A stretch of 63,761 nt of DNA from Muribaculaceae bacterium (GCA_022509185.1 JAFLTS010000016.1:1-63761); one strand, 5' to 3'. Numbered from the stretch's first letter, positions 17,538 to 27,200 are shown. The notes: generated by a model not told the origin, from the letters alone. Numbers and translations: made by a program.

Positions 17538-19505
17538 ATGAAATTACAGAATAAAAATACTATATGTTTCCTTTCTATAGGGGTGCTACTTATAATCACC
17601 TCCTGTAGGAATGAATATTTTGAGGAGTCTGCACCGTGGGAAGTGCCGGTGGGCGCACTGAGTTTCAACGGGTCAATTATGGATTCCAAGAATACCGTTC
17701 AGACTCGAGAACTTACCCAGGATCCGTTGCCTGTGACCAATGCCTCTTTTGATCTAAATTTCTATATTGAGATCGATTGTCCGAAAGATGAAAAAGGTGT
17801 AGCTCATAACGAAATAGGCACCTATGTTGTTCCTCCGGGATATAAGGGACAGTTGGAGGTGAAAGGTAAGACAGCAGGGGCTCAGGCTCTCAACTGGTAT
17901 GATGCAACGTCGGATCATTCTTTCTGGAGCTGGACCACCCCATGGAATGAACCACGAAAACAGAAGGAAGAGGTAAAACCTGAAGAAGGAAATGAAGAAA
18001 CTGAAGGGGAGGAAACCGATCCCACCGATCCGACTGATCCTGAAGAAACTGATTCTCCGGAAGATAACGGAGTGCCTTCAACCCCTCTTAATCCGGCCAT
18101 ATATGAACCTACGACCAACCCCTTAACCATAAAGTTACAAAACACTACATTGGAAGATTACGGGAAACCGGGATCATGGAATAACGGAGAGGTGTTTGAG
18201 ACTTTTATCGGCGCCAACTCGGGACCCTACAATTATAAGGAAAACGGTCGTGATGTGCCTTTGCAGTTCCGGCATCTGATGTCGAAGATTGTGATTGAAA
18301 GCATAGTGCTCAACCGAGCCGGGGGCGGAGAGCAGACCGATATCCAAGGGGACTTCATGTTTGTGAATATGCCGACCGAATTCACCTTCTATCCACATCC
18401 TTATGAAGATGGCGCCCCCCTCAGTGACGAAAAATATATGAAGAAAGACGGACGCCCCATTGCTGTAACTAATCAAAGATCGGCTGATCCCGACGGAATT
18501 CTGAGCTTTGCTATGGTAAACAGTATGGAAGAGGATACTTATGATACCTTCTACATCTGTCCTGAAGTAGACTTTTCAAAAGTGGAATATAAAATACGGA
18601 TTAAAAAATCGGATGATTATAATTATGATGATCGAGGAGAATACTGGGGCACATTCCAAAACATGCCGTTTATCCGTGAAGGGACAGATTATGATGATGA
18701 AGACGGGAAAGATGGGATGGTGCTTCATGCCGGCGAAGTGGCATACTTTAATCTGATTTTGCAGGAATTCGGAGGAGGCGGTTCTTCGATTTATGTAAGA
18801 AACTGGACCGGCATTCAGGTTACCACAAACAAGCATTATCAGAATCCGGGAATCTATGGCACCCCCGACGGACGCAACCTGTCAGGTACCGGAATAGATC
18901 CGACAACTGCGGAAGGATATGATCCTAATAATAGGAAGGATAATCCTAACTATCTGGCCAAATGGAACAACCAATACCAGATAATGGGATCGGGTTCCAC
19001 CAAAGATGATGCAGAGTTTGGATTGGATCCGGACCATCCTGATGTGAAGAACCCATTTTATGGGAAAGACTACGGCATATTTAACCTGTATGGAGATGTA
19101 GACATGTCGTCTTACAGTTTCTATGTGGGTGGAGGGTATATAATTAACGGCAACGGTTATACCATTAATCTCGTTGAATCGGAGACGTCTAAAGGAGCTT
19201 TTTATTTAGGCAATATGAGGGATGTGTATGTAAGGTTGGGAGATAATATGATATATATAGATCCTAACGGGAGAATCTGTATTCCCGATGAAAGTGGCAA
19301 TTACATACCTACTGAACTCCAGATGGACGGAACCTATATCAGGTATAATCTGAATATGACCCAACTTCTTGACCCGGATATCACGCCTAAAGCGTGGACC
19401 TCCGGAAAGGGTGGCTCAAGGTCATGGTTGACAGATACTTATGTATCTTTACCGGCTTATTCAGATGATTATACCGATGTGGGAGGAGGAGAAGAAGAGG
19501 ATTAA
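17538..19505 (+). CDS. Terminal fimbrial-operon lipoprotein with acidic Pro/Thr linker
   Basis: A 655-residue lipoprotein (ITS|C, Cys23) with QTR|E at residue 57. An acidic linker at about residues 138-178 is made of Glu, Asp, Pro and Thr (DPTDPTDPEETDSPED). After it comes a fimbrillin-like domain: PLQFRHLMSKIVIESIVLN, FMFVNMPTEFTFYPHP, and the strand SSIYVRNWTGIQVTTN. The C-terminal part (YDPNNRKDNPNYLAKWNNQYQ, then YVGGGYIINGNGYTINL) resembles a beta-helix opening turn. It is the last gene of the operon; its stop codon overlaps the stop of convergent nadK at a shared TTAA, with no terminator between them. Confidence 0.73.
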   Translation: MKLQNKNTICFLSIGVLLIITSCRNEYFEESAPWEVPVGALSFNGSIMDSKNTVQTRELTQDPLPVTNASFDLNFYIEIDCPKDEKGVAHNEIGTYVVPPGYKGQLEVKGKTAGAQALNWYDATSDHSFWSWTTPWNEPRKQKEEVKPEEGNEETEGEETDPTDPTDPEETDSPEDNGVPSTPLNPAIYEPTTNPLTIKLQNTTLEDYGKPGSWNNGEVFETFIGANSGPYNYKENGRDVPLQFRHLMSKIVIESIVLNRAGGGEQTDIQGDFMFVNMPTEFTFYPHPYEDGAPLSDEKYMKKDGRPIAVTNQRSADPDGILSFAMVNSMEEDTYDTFYICPEVDFSKVEYKIRIKKSDDYNYDDRGEYWGTFQNMPFIREGTDYDDEDGKDGMVLHAGEVAYFNLILQEFGGGGSSIYVRNWTGIQVTTNKHYQNPGIYGTPDGRNLSGTGIDPTTAEGYDPNNRKDNPNYLAKWNNQYQIMGSGSTKDDAEFGLDPDHPDVKNPFYGKDYGIFNLYGDVDMSSYSFYVGGGYIINGNGYTINLVESETSKGAFYLGNMRDVYVRLGDNMIYIDPNGRICIPDESGNYIPTELQMDGTYIRYNLNMTQLLDPDITPKAWTSGKGGSRSWLTDTYVSLPAYSDDYTDVGGGEEED

Positions 19506-20377
19506 GGTGTAGCGCTCCAAAGAAGTTTACGACGAAGGATGACCGGAAACGGCTCATCCTTTTTTCGTATAACCAAGGTTGAGAAAGGAGCTTTACCTAT
19601 ATGGAGCTCTCCTTTAGCCGGTAGAAGCATCGACTGATCGTCGATACTAAGAATAAAATTCTTCGACCTGCTTTCCGGCATTAGCGTTATCTCGCTTTCA
19701 CTGCTTACCACCAAAGGGCGCAACGTGAGGGTGTGAGGCGCTACCGGACAGAGGCAGATACAGTCGATTGTGGGTTCTATTATGGGCCCTCCGGCAGAGA
19801 GGCTGTAGGCCGTGCTTCCGGTAGGAGTAGAAACGATAAGCCCGTCACCACGATAATCGGCAAGATAACTCTTGTCAACTTTGGCATTGACGCTCAACAT
19901 TGAAGAGCCGCTTCTCATAAGCGATATCTCATTCAGGGCATATATCCATTTATCGGGGGGAAGGAGGTCGGATTTCACCTGAATCATCATTCTTCTTTCA
20001 ATCCTTATATCTCCTCGGCATACCAAAGAGATCATCTCAATGGCTTCAGACAGGCTGCATGAAGCCAGGAAACCCAAATGGCCCGTATTTACACCCAATA
20101 TCGGGATCTCGCGATGTGCGATCCATCGGGCAGCCCTCAGGAAGGTGCCGTCTCCTCCAAGACTCATAACCATCGCCACGCCTGAAGGAACGTTGTCTAC
20201 CGGGATAGCCCCGAACATATCCACCTGATTCTCTTCAAGGTATTCTGCAAATCTTGTCTGGATGTATATCCTTAAACCCTTGTCGCTGAGAAATTGGAAA
20301 AGGGAGGGTAAGGAGTCCAAAGAATCAGGCTGGCTGCGGTTGCCAAAAATGGCTATTTTGTTGTTGGATATCTCCAT
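19502..20377 (-). CDS. nadK: NAD kinase
   Basis: A 291-residue cytoplasmic enzyme that phosphorylates NAD to NADP. Diagnostic motifs are GGDGTFLRAARWI at residues 74-86, NTGHLGFLA near 99, and DGLIVSTPTGSTAYSLSAGGP near 180. Length is normal for the family. It follows the CBS/ACT-like gene by 44 bp on the same strand, a pairing often seen in Bacteroidales. Its stop overlaps the stop of the fimbrial operon by four bases, so read-through antisense RNA from the operon is likely unless factor-dependent termination occurs. Confidence 0.95.
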   Translation of the reverse strand: MEISNNKIAIFGNRSQPDSLDSLPSLFQFLSDKGLRIYIQTRFAEYLEENQVDMFGAIPVDNVPSGVAMVMSLGGDGTFLRAARWIAHREIPILGVNTGHLGFLASCSLSEAIEMISLVCRGDIRIERRMMIQVKSDLLPPDKWIYALNEISLMRSGSSMLSVNAKVDKSYLADYRGDGLIVSTPTGSTAYSLSAGGPIIEPTIDCICLCPVAPHTLTLRPLVVSSESEITLMPESRSKNFILSIDDQSMLLPAKGELHIGKAPFSTLVIRKKDEPFPVILRRKLLWSATP

Positions 20378-20421
20378 ATTGATTTCAAGGGCTCCCGAGG
20401 TCAGAAATTATAACTTATTAT

Positions 20422-20931
20422 TTAAACATTCATAAGCGCCTGGAGCGATAACAGGCGTTCAGTAGCAATCTCCATGCTTTGAAGGGAATCGCCTGAAGAA
20501 TGGGCTTCCACCACTTCATAATCATATCTTTCCAGGCTTCGAACGGCTGCTGTGGGGTCGGAATGGCTTACTCTCAGAGTTACTCTGATTTTTCCATTTT
20601 CTGCCGGAGTTGAAAAAAGGTCTACCAGATGCGCGTCGGAATCTTCAACGGCATGTGCTATTACACCGGCACTATAATCTTGCGGCGCACATTCAATTGT
20701 AATGAGACTGCAGTCGTCTCTCGGAGCTATTAATCTACCTAACCCCTCCAAGAGAGAGTCGCGGTCTATAATTCCCACTTCTTCACCATCTTCCATCACA
20801 CTCAGACGGCGATCTTTCGATTCAAGCAAACGGGACAGGACATTAAATACGGGCATATCCCATTCCACTTTCTCAGCGGAACTGACATTCCCGGGTAATT
20901 TACTTATGGATATTATATCTTTTGCTGTCAT
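20422..20931 (-). CDS. CBS/ACT-like domain protein upstream of nadK
   Basis: 169 residues. The first half resembles a pair of CBS motifs (WDMPVFNVLSRLLESKDRRLSVM, then EVGIIDRDSLLEGLGRLI). The second half has an ACT-like alternation (LITIECAPQDYSAGVIAHAVEDSDAHLVDLFS, KIRVTLRVSHSDPTAAVRSLERYDYEVVEA). No transmembrane segment is visible. Such proteins are conserved next to nadK and pdxJ in Bacteroidales, suggesting adenine-nucleotide or ligand-dependent regulation, but no function is established from sequence. Confidence 0.8.
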   Translation of the reverse strand: MTAKDIISISKLPGNVSSAEKVEWDMPVFNVLSRLLESKDRRLSVMEDGEEVGIIDRDSLLEGLGRLIAPRDDCSLITIECAPQDYSAGVIAHAVEDSDAHLVDLFSTPAENGKIRVTLRVSHSDPTAAVRSLERYDYEVVEAHSSGDSLQSMEIATERLLSLQALMNV

Positions 20932-21014
20932 TTCTAAAATTAAATCTTCCCAAACCTTATATTATTATAAACGCTGAAAACTCTGATATTCTTAATCAAT
21001 ACACGAATTTTTAC

Positions 21015-21022
21015 TAATTTTG
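21015..21022 (+). promoter_or_regulatory. -7 box of pdxJ transcript
   Basis: TAATTTTG matches the Bacteroidetes TAnnTTTG element in the divergent gap before pdxJ. No clear TTTG lies 19-21 bp upstream. It predicts a start near 21029 and a leader of about 128 nt; no riboswitch fold was recognised in that leader. Confidence 0.45.
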
Positions 21023-21156
21023 CAATTTGAATTCCGGGTTTTGCGAACCAACAAAAACCATTCGGAAAAAAAATTCATATTTCAAATTTACAAATTTTAT
21101 GCCGAAAAATCCGTTTTGAATAAAAAAAGGCTTTTACGGAGAAAACTAACCCAAAC

Positions 21157-21876
21157 ATGACAAGATTAAGCGTAAACATAAACAAGGTAGCTACATTACG
21201 TAACGCACGTGGTGAAAATGTGCCGGATGTGGTGAAATTTGCCATTGACTGCGAAAAATACGGAGCGGACGGTATCACGGTGCATCCACGTCCCGATCAA
21301 CGCCATATCACTTATGAAGATGTGCGTAAGTTAAAGAAGGTGGTTACAACCGAATTCAATATCGAAGGCTTCCCTTCAAAAGAATTTATGGATCTGGTAT
21401 TGGAGGTTAAACCTGACCAGGTGACTTTAGTGCCGGATGCTCCGGGAGTCTTGACTTCCGATCAAGGGTGGGATACCGAGAAAAACCTTCCTGTATTGAA
21501 AGATATCTGCTCTTTACTGAAGGATAACGGAATCAGGAGTTCTATTTTCGTAAATCCATCCGGTATTATGGTGGCGGGTGCCGCAAATGCCGGTGCAGAC
21601 CGTGTTGAATTGTACACCAAGCCGTATGCAGACATGTATTCCCAAGACCGGGAATATGCTGTCGCCCCATACCTTGAAGCTGCCACTTTGGCAAGGGAAG
21701 CAGGCCTGGGTGTCAATGCAGGCCATGACCTCAATCTTGATAATCTGGCTTATTTCAACGCTATCATTCCATGGCTCGCCGAGGTGAGTATCGGCCACGC
21801 CCTTATATCCGATGCATTGTATTACGGCATAGAGGATACAATCAGGCGCTATAAAAACGAACTGAACCGTCAATGA
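21157..21876 (+). CDS. pdxJ: Pyridoxine 5'-phosphate synthase
   Basis: 239 residues, the normal PdxJ length. It condenses 1-deoxyxylulose 5-phosphate with 3-amino-2-oxopropyl phosphate in DXP-dependent vitamin B6 synthesis. Diagnostic motifs are LSVNINKVATLRNARG at the N terminus, ADGITVHPRPDQRHI, FPSKEF, and NAGHDLNLDNLAYF near residue 190. Its stop overlaps the start of the ExbB-like gene by 4 bp (ATGA), so the two are translationally coupled, a pairing often seen in Bacteroidetes although the functions are unrelated. Confidence 0.96.
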   Translation: MTRLSVNINKVATLRNARGENVPDVVKFAIDCEKYGADGITVHPRPDQRHITYEDVRKLKKVVTTEFNIEGFPSKEFMDLVLEVKPDQVTLVPDAPGVLTSDQGWDTEKNLPVLKDICSLLKDNGIRSSIFVNPSGIMVAGAANAGADRVELYTKPYADMYSQDREYAVAPYLEAATLAREAGLGVNAGHDLNLDNLAYFNAIIPWLAEVSIGHALISDALYYGIEDTIRRYKNELNRQ

Positions 21877-22487
21877 CAGTCTGGGACACCATACAACGGG
21901 GTGAATATGTGATGTTTGCCCTGGGAGTGCTTCTGATAATCTCCCTGCTGATCTGGTGGATACGCGCGGCATCCCTTGTAAAGGAGAGGAAGGGTTATGC
22001 CGGATTAATGGAGCGTGTAAGAGACCATATAATGGAGGGAGACATAGAAAATGCTTCCCATATCTGCTCTGTGAAATCGAGTGCCGGCGCAAGGATGTTG
22101 TGTGCCGGTATTTCCAGAGTGGGACATCCTTTAAATGAAGTTGTCTTTGCCATCAATAGTCTTTCCCAGACGGAGAAAGTGAGCATGGCGAGAGGTTCCA
22201 GATGGCTGCGTGCCATCGGTGTGATCTCTCCTTTGTTGGGTCTTGCCGGCACTTTAATAGGAGTCATCGACCGGCTAAGGGATTTGGGAGAATCCCCTGT
22301 ACCGGTGGATACAGCCATGGTATGTAGTGCCATAGCACCAACAGTTGTTACAACCGTGGCGGGTCTTATTACAGGAATTATCGCTCTTTTTTCCATGACT
22401 TGTCTTGATGCCACAGTTGAGTCTTCACGAAGAAGTCTCGATGAGCTGGCTAATGATTTCTATAATCTTCTCAATGAGCCCTCTTGA
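21873..22487 (+). CDS. MotA/TolQ/ExbB-family proton channel protein
   Basis: 204 residues with three membrane segments: about residues 14-30 (FALGVLLIISLLIWWI), 110-130 and 145-175. The channel signature GVISPLLGLAGTLIGVID lies near 115-132, and SAIAPTVVTTVAGLITGIIALF near 152-173, as in TolQ/ExbB. Members use proton flow to energise outer-membrane processes together with an ExbD/TolR partner. No ExbD-like gene follows; the next gene is DUF2723, 24 bp downstream. It therefore either uses a partner encoded elsewhere or acts differently. Confidence 0.82.
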   Translation: MTVWDTIQRGEYVMFALGVLLIISLLIWWIRAASLVKERKGYAGLMERVRDHIMEGDIENASHICSVKSSAGARMLCAGISRVGHPLNEVVFAINSLSQTEKVSMARGSRWLRAIGVISPLLGLAGTLIGVIDRLRDLGESPVPVDTAMVCSAIAPTVVTTVAGLITGIIALFSMTCLDATVESSRRSLDELANDFYNLLNEPS

Positions 22488-22511
22488 AAATTCATAACCT
22501 AAACACCGGGC

Positions 22512-25500
22512 ATGCTCTCAAAAAAATATAATCTGATCAATAATATAGGCGGCTGGCTTGTTTTCGCCATCGCCCTGCTCACATATTGGCTCACTCTTGA
22601 GCCCACAGCCTCTTATTGGGACTGCGGAGAATTCATAATTCAGGCTGATAAGCTTGAAGTGGGACACCCTCCGGGCAATCCGATCTTCATGCTGACAGCC
22701 CGGTTCTTCGCTAATTTTGCCACGGATGCCGGCAGTATCTCAGTAATGGTGAACGCCATGAGCGGCCTTCTGAGCGCCCTCACCATTCTTCTCCTTTTCT
22801 GGACAATTACGCATTTAGTGAGGCGTCTTGTGGTTAAGGACGGCCAGCGCAAAGAGATTTCCATCCAGCAATATATGGCCATAATGGGTAGCGGTATTGT
22901 GGGATCCCTTGCTTATTGCTGGAGCGATACTTTCTGGTTTTCGGCAGTTGAAGGTGAGGTTTACGCTTTCTCATCTTTCTGCACAGCCCTGGTGTTCTGG
23001 CTGATTCTTAAATGGGAGGATCATGCCGATTCTCCTCATTCCGACCGATACCTGATCCTTATATCCTACATCATAGGAGTGAGCGTGGCGGTGCATCTTT
23101 TAAATCTTCTTTGTATCCCGGCCATAGTCCTGGTTTTTGCCTTCCGCAAATGGAAAGATATGTCGTTGGCAAAGACTCTTGTGGTGCTGGTAATCTCTTT
23201 CGTGCTTATAGCCCTGGTGCTTTTCGGTCTGGTGCCCGGTTTTATAAAAGTGGCCCAGCAATTTGAGCTCTTGTTTGTCAACGGTTTCCACCTCAGCTAT
23301 AATAGCGGCGCCATATTCTACGGACTTCTTACGGGCGGTATCTTCATCTGGACTCTCAACGAGCTCTACCGTCAGCGTAGCGGTTTCTGGATCAGATTTT
23401 CTTTCCTGGTATCACTGGCCATCTCCGGTATCTTCTTTTTCGGAGACACTTTCATTATAGGTTATTTTATCTTAGCATTCGTAGCGTTCCTGCTTTTCTC
23501 AAAATACGGGCGCAATCTTTCCGTGAGGGTGTTAAACGTTATCATGTGGAGTATTGCGGTTATTTTCATGGGCTATTCAAGCTATGCCCTGATTCTGATC
23601 CGTTCAAGTGCAGGCACGCCAATGAACCAGAATGCCCCCGACAATGTGTTTGATCTTGCTTCATACCTTAACCGGGAACAATACGGAGAAAATCCGTTGC
23701 TTTACGGTGAAACCCTATATTCAGCTCCCATGAAGGAGGTTGCATACCAACAACGTGACACTCTCGGATATCGTGACGACGGAAGCGCTGTTGTATTGAC
23801 AACTCCCTATTACAATTCGGTAATTGAAAAAGGGAAAGCCCTGTACGGAAAGGGTGTGAAAGGAACTAATCCCTCATCGGAATATGGTTTCCTTAGCGAG
23901 GATGAACTTAGAAACAATGCCTCGAAAGCTGAAAGAGGAGGAGACTATTACGTGAAGAAAGATTATAAGCTGGAGCCTAAGCTGAATCCGGAACTTAATA
24001 TGCTCTTCCCAAGAATCTATAGCCGTGTACACAGGGATTACTACAAACAGTGGGTAAACCTCGACACGACAGCAGGAAGCCTGGTTCAGATTCATGCAGT
24101 AGACCCCTTTACTGGTGAAAAGATTCCGGAATACGATATACAAAGAGAGCCTACTTATAACCAGTTCACCGGCCGATATGCCTATCCCGAGAAGTATGCC
24201 TATAAACCTACATTCGGACAAAATCTGGCTTATTTCTTCAATTATCAGCTGACGCATATGTATATGCGTTATTTCATGTGGAATTTCGCCGGAAGGCAAA
24301 ACGATATCAACAATCAGCAGGGCGAGTTGGATGCAGGAAACTGGATATCCGGTATTCCATTCATCGACAATGCCCGTCTCGGAGACCAGAGCCTCTTGCC
24401 CGATGACCTTGGAAAGAATAATCAGGGGCATAACAAATACTATATGCTGCCATTGCTTCTTGGAATTATAGGACTCCTTTGGCAGTCATTCGCCGGGAAG
24501 CGCGGCATAGAACAATTCTGGATTGTATTCTTCCTCTTCTTTATGACAGGAATCGCTATCGTGCTCTATCTTAACCAGCCACCGAATCAGCCGCGAGAAC
24601 GAGACTATGCGTTTTCCGGTTCATTCTATGCTTTTGCGATATGGATCGGAATGGGAGTTGCAGCAATATGGCGTCTTTTAATGCTTATTTCCGGATCATT
24701 TTTGAATAAGATAGCCGTGAAGAAACCACAGCCGGGTTTCCCTACAGACACTCCGGAAGGTGAAGCTCTCGAAGAGAAAGAGGAGGCCATTCGTGAAATC
24801 AATCCTCCATCCGACAGTGAGGAGCCCGAACAGGTGGATGCCATCATAAATGAACCTGCCCCCCTCTATCCTTTCTCAAGATTTTGTGCGGCGATAGCAT
24901 GTCTGATAGGAATCGTTATCCCTATACAGATGGTAAGTCAGACCTGGGACGATCACGACCGTTCGAGAAGATATGCAGCCCGTGATTTCGCAATCAATTA
25001 TCTGGAAAGTCTCGAACCCAATGCAATTGTATTCTGCAACGGCGACAACGATACTTTCCCGTTATGGTATGCCCAGGAGGTGGAAGGTGTGCGTCCGGAT
25101 GTGAAAATTATCAATCTCAGTTATCTGAATTCCGACTGGTATGCCAATCAGATGCTTAAGAAGAGTTATGATGCAGAGCCCATAAGCCTTACAGCGACTC
25201 CGGCCGATTATGCCTACGGCAAAGCCGATGTAGCCCTTTTAGGTCGCGAAACCGCTCCGGCCGATCTTCTTTCAAGCATCAAGCTTTTCTATCAGGGTTA
25301 CGGTAAGGAGTCGACTGGCTATCCTTCTTTCCCAAGCGCGGTAGTAACTATCCCGGTGGATAAGAAAGCCGTGATGGAAAGAGGCCTGGTGGCAGCCAAA
25401 GACACTTCGGAAATTGTGGATAAAATAATGATTAATCTGCGTAACACCGCATCTTATAATTCCAAGGGTTATCTGAGTCTTGGCGAGGTGCTCATGCTGG

Positions 25501-26537
25501 ATATAATTGCCACAAATGCAGCCGAAGGGTGGCCCAGGCCTATCTATTGGGTTACCACAGTGGGGGATGATTATCATTTAGGAATGACTCCTTATCTGAG
25601 ATCCACCGGTATGGCTCATCAGCTTGTGCCAACAATGCAGGAGGGAATACCGGCCCGTGCCGACAGGGCATATGATGTGGTTACCAAAAAATATCGTTGG
25701 GGCGGAGTGGACTTTACCGACGGAAAAGCACCCTATTTCGATGAAACAGCCAGGAGAATGCTCCTCACTACCCGGTCTTCGATGCTTGATGTGGTGGCAG
25801 AGCTGATTTTTGAGGGCGACAGGAGTTCAGACCCGGCAGAAAAGAAGGATTATTATGACAAGGCTCTTGAAGTGGCTGATCTCATCGACACTAAACTTGA
25901 TGAACGCACCGCTCCGTATGGTTTGAGCATTGCAAGCTCTTTAGCAGAGTATTATTGCGAATTAGGACAGCCTAACCGGCTCGATGACAAAAAACTCACC
26001 GATAAGGGTCTTAAAATCCTTTGGAACCTTCTGAAACGGTATGCTCCTTATCTGGCTTACAACCGCATGGTAGCCTTTAATTTCGGCTCCCCGGCCCTCA
26101 CACCCGAAACACGACTCATTCCTTATCAATACTATCATTTCGCCGAGATGTATAATAAATATGGCGGAAATATGGAAGAGGTGAATAAGCTTGTAGAGAA
26201 ATACGGGGTGACAATGAAGGAACTCGAAGATAATTACAATATGCTCTACAGACGTGGCTACAACTCGGGACCCGATGACGAGACAGTTAAAAATTATGCC
26301 GAGGAGATCGCCAAATATTGTGAGATCGCCAATGAGCTTTCAAAACTGAGCCCGAGCGAATACGCAGCCAGAAGTGAAGATGAGAAGCTTGTGGATTCAA
26401 TGCTATATATCGCGCTGGATTATTATCAGACTCTGGATCCCGACCTTACTTATCTCAAGCAATATGAGAATTATCAGAAACTCGATATGAAGAGAACCGA
26501 GCGTCTTGGTGAGGAATACGAGAAAAACCATCCTTGA
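22512..26537 (+). CDS. DUF2723 (TMEM260/GT117-like) membrane glycosyltransferase
   Basis: 1341 residues. The N-terminal third has many membrane segments (WLVFAIALLTYWLTL, then about nine more up to residue 350), with the family hallmark YWDCGEFIIQADKLEVGHPPG near 36-56. Additional membrane spans follow around residues 640-735, including NQPPNQPRERDYAF near 690. The C-terminal half is soluble and includes FCNGDNDTFPLWYAQEVEGV near 840, which is typical of the family. Bacteroidetes DUF2723 proteins are considered GT-C-fold transferases, probably for protein or lipid glycosylation; this is family knowledge rather than visible chemistry. The downstream deacetylase and epimerase genes fit an envelope-glycan theme. 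Confidence 0.88.
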   Translation: MLSKKYNLINNIGGWLVFAIALLTYWLTLEPTASYWDCGEFIIQADKLEVGHPPGNPIFMLTARFFANFATDAGSISVMVNAMSGLLSALTILLLFWTITHLVRRLVVKDGQRKEISIQQYMAIMGSGIVGSLAYCWSDTFWFSAVEGEVYAFSSFCTALVFWLILKWEDHADSPHSDRYLILISYIIGVSVAVHLLNLLCIPAIVLVFAFRKWKDMSLAKTLVVLVISFVLIALVLFGLVPGFIKVAQQFELLFVNGFHLSYNSGAIFYGLLTGGIFIWTLNELYRQRSGFWIRFSFLVSLAISGIFFFGDTFIIGYFILAFVAFLLFSKYGRNLSVRVLNVIMWSIAVIFMGYSSYALILIRSSAGTPMNQNAPDNVFDLASYLNREQYGENPLLYGETLYSAPMKEVAYQQRDTLGYRDDGSAVVLTTPYYNSVIEKGKALYGKGVKGTNPSSEYGFLSEDELRNNASKAERGGDYYVKKDYKLEPKLNPELNMLFPRIYSRVHRDYYKQWVNLDTTAGSLVQIHAVDPFTGEKIPEYDIQREPTYNQFTGRYAYPEKYAYKPTFGQNLAYFFNYQLTHMYMRYFMWNFAGRQNDINNQQGELDAGNWISGIPFIDNARLGDQSLLPDDLGKNNQGHNKYYMLPLLLGIIGLLWQSFAGKRGIEQFWIVFFLFFMTGIAIVLYLNQPPNQPRERDYAFSGSFYAFAIWIGMGVAAIWRLLMLISGSFLNKIAVKKPQPGFPTDTPEGEALEEKEEAIREINPPSDSEEPEQVDAIINEPAPLYPFSRFCAAIACLIGIVIPIQMVSQTWDDHDRSRRYAARDFAINYLESLEPNAIVFCNGDNDTFPLWYAQEVEGVRPDVKIINLSYLNSDWYANQMLKKSYDAEPISLTATPADYAYGKADVALLGRETAPADLLSSIKLFYQGYGKESTGYPSFPSAVVTIPVDKKAVMERGLVAAKDTSEIVDKIMINLRNTASYNSKGYLSLGEVLMLDIIATNAAEGWPRPIYWVTTVGDDYHLGMTPYLRSTGMAHQLVPTMQEGIPARADRAYDVVTKKYRWGGVDFTDGKAPYFDETARRMLLTTRSSMLDVVAELIFEGDRSSDPAEKKDYYDKALEVADLIDTKLDERTAPYGLSIASSLAEYYCELGQPNRLDDKKLTDKGLKILWNLLKRYAPYLAYNRMVAFNFGSPALTPETRLIPYQYYHFAEMYNKYGGNMEEVNKLVEKYGVTMKELEDNYNMLYRRGYNSGPDDETVKNYAEEIAKYCEIANELSKLSPSEYAARSEDEKLVDSMLYIALDYYQTLDPDLTYLKQYENYQKLDMKRTERLGEEYEKNHP

Positions 26538-26570
26538 TGAAGTTCGAGAAACAAGGGTAATGATAACGTT

Positions 26571-27188
26571 ATGCTGATAGAACGGCCACCGAGATGGTAC
26601 AGGTGTCTTTTCCCCGGGGCTATTTTCAGGAAAGAGGAGAAGGGCGACGGTTGCAGAAGGATATATCTCACTTTCGATGACGGCCCGATACCTGTGATAA
26701 CCCCCTGGGTGCTCGATGTGCTTGATGATTTCGGGGTGAAAGCCACTTTTTTTATGGTGGGACAAAATATAGAACGGCATCCCGAACTTCTTTCTGAAGT
26801 GTTGAAAAGGGGACATAGGGTAGGAAACCATACCCTGCATCATATCCGGGGGCTGGGTATCAAGGCTGAGGATTACCTACTGGATGTGAACGGTTGCCAC
26901 AGACTTACAAAATCTGATTTATTCAGACCTCCACATGGATGGCTCACACCGGCTCAGTTAAGGGCGGTTAAAAAAGAGTTCACTATTGTGATGTATGATT
27001 TGGTTACCCGCGATTACAGTAAAAGAGTGCCGACCGAAGGAGTGATCAGAAATGTGAAGAAATACACACGTCCCGGCTCTATAATAGTGTTTCACGATTC
27101 TTTGAAAAGCCACGAAAAATTAAAGAGAGCTCTTCCGGAATCTTTGAAATGGCTGCTGGAACAAGGGTATGCTTTTGAAGTTTTATAA
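26571..27188 (+). CDS. Polysaccharide deacetylase (NodB/CE4 fold)
   Basis: 205 residues. CE4 motif 1 is IYLTFDDGPIPVITPWV near residue 29, with the catalytic and metal Asp pair. Motif 2 is GNHTLHH near 85 (HTxxH metal ligands). Later motifs are RPPHGW near 123, DLVTRDYSK near 140, and IIVFHDSLKSHEKL near 173. No signal peptide is visible, unlike many CE4 enzymes, so it may act on the inner membrane face or on a lipid-linked substrate. It lies 33 bp after DUF2723 and 12 bp before the epimerase, probably in the same transcript. Confidence 0.9.
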   Translation: MLIERPPRWYRCLFPGAIFRKEEKGDGCRRIYLTFDDGPIPVITPWVLDVLDDFGVKATFFMVGQNIERHPELLSEVLKRGHRVGNHTLHHIRGLGIKAEDYLLDVNGCHRLTKSDLFRPPHGWLTPAQLRAVKKEFTIVMYDLVTRDYSKRVPTEGVIRNVKKYTRPGSIIVFHDSLKSHEKLKRALPESLKWLLEQGYAFEVL

Positions 27189-27200
27189 TATCGAAAGGAT

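Noticed and set aside
21514..22092. 192-codon minus-strand ORF over pdxJ/exbB
   Set aside because: Both overlapped genes are certain; the antisense translation shows no domain and an unusual His/Cys/Pro composition.
23874..24431. 185-codon minus-strand ORF within the DUF2723 gene
   Set aside because: Antisense to a conserved coding region, no recognisable motif, cysteine/isoleucine-rich shadow translation.
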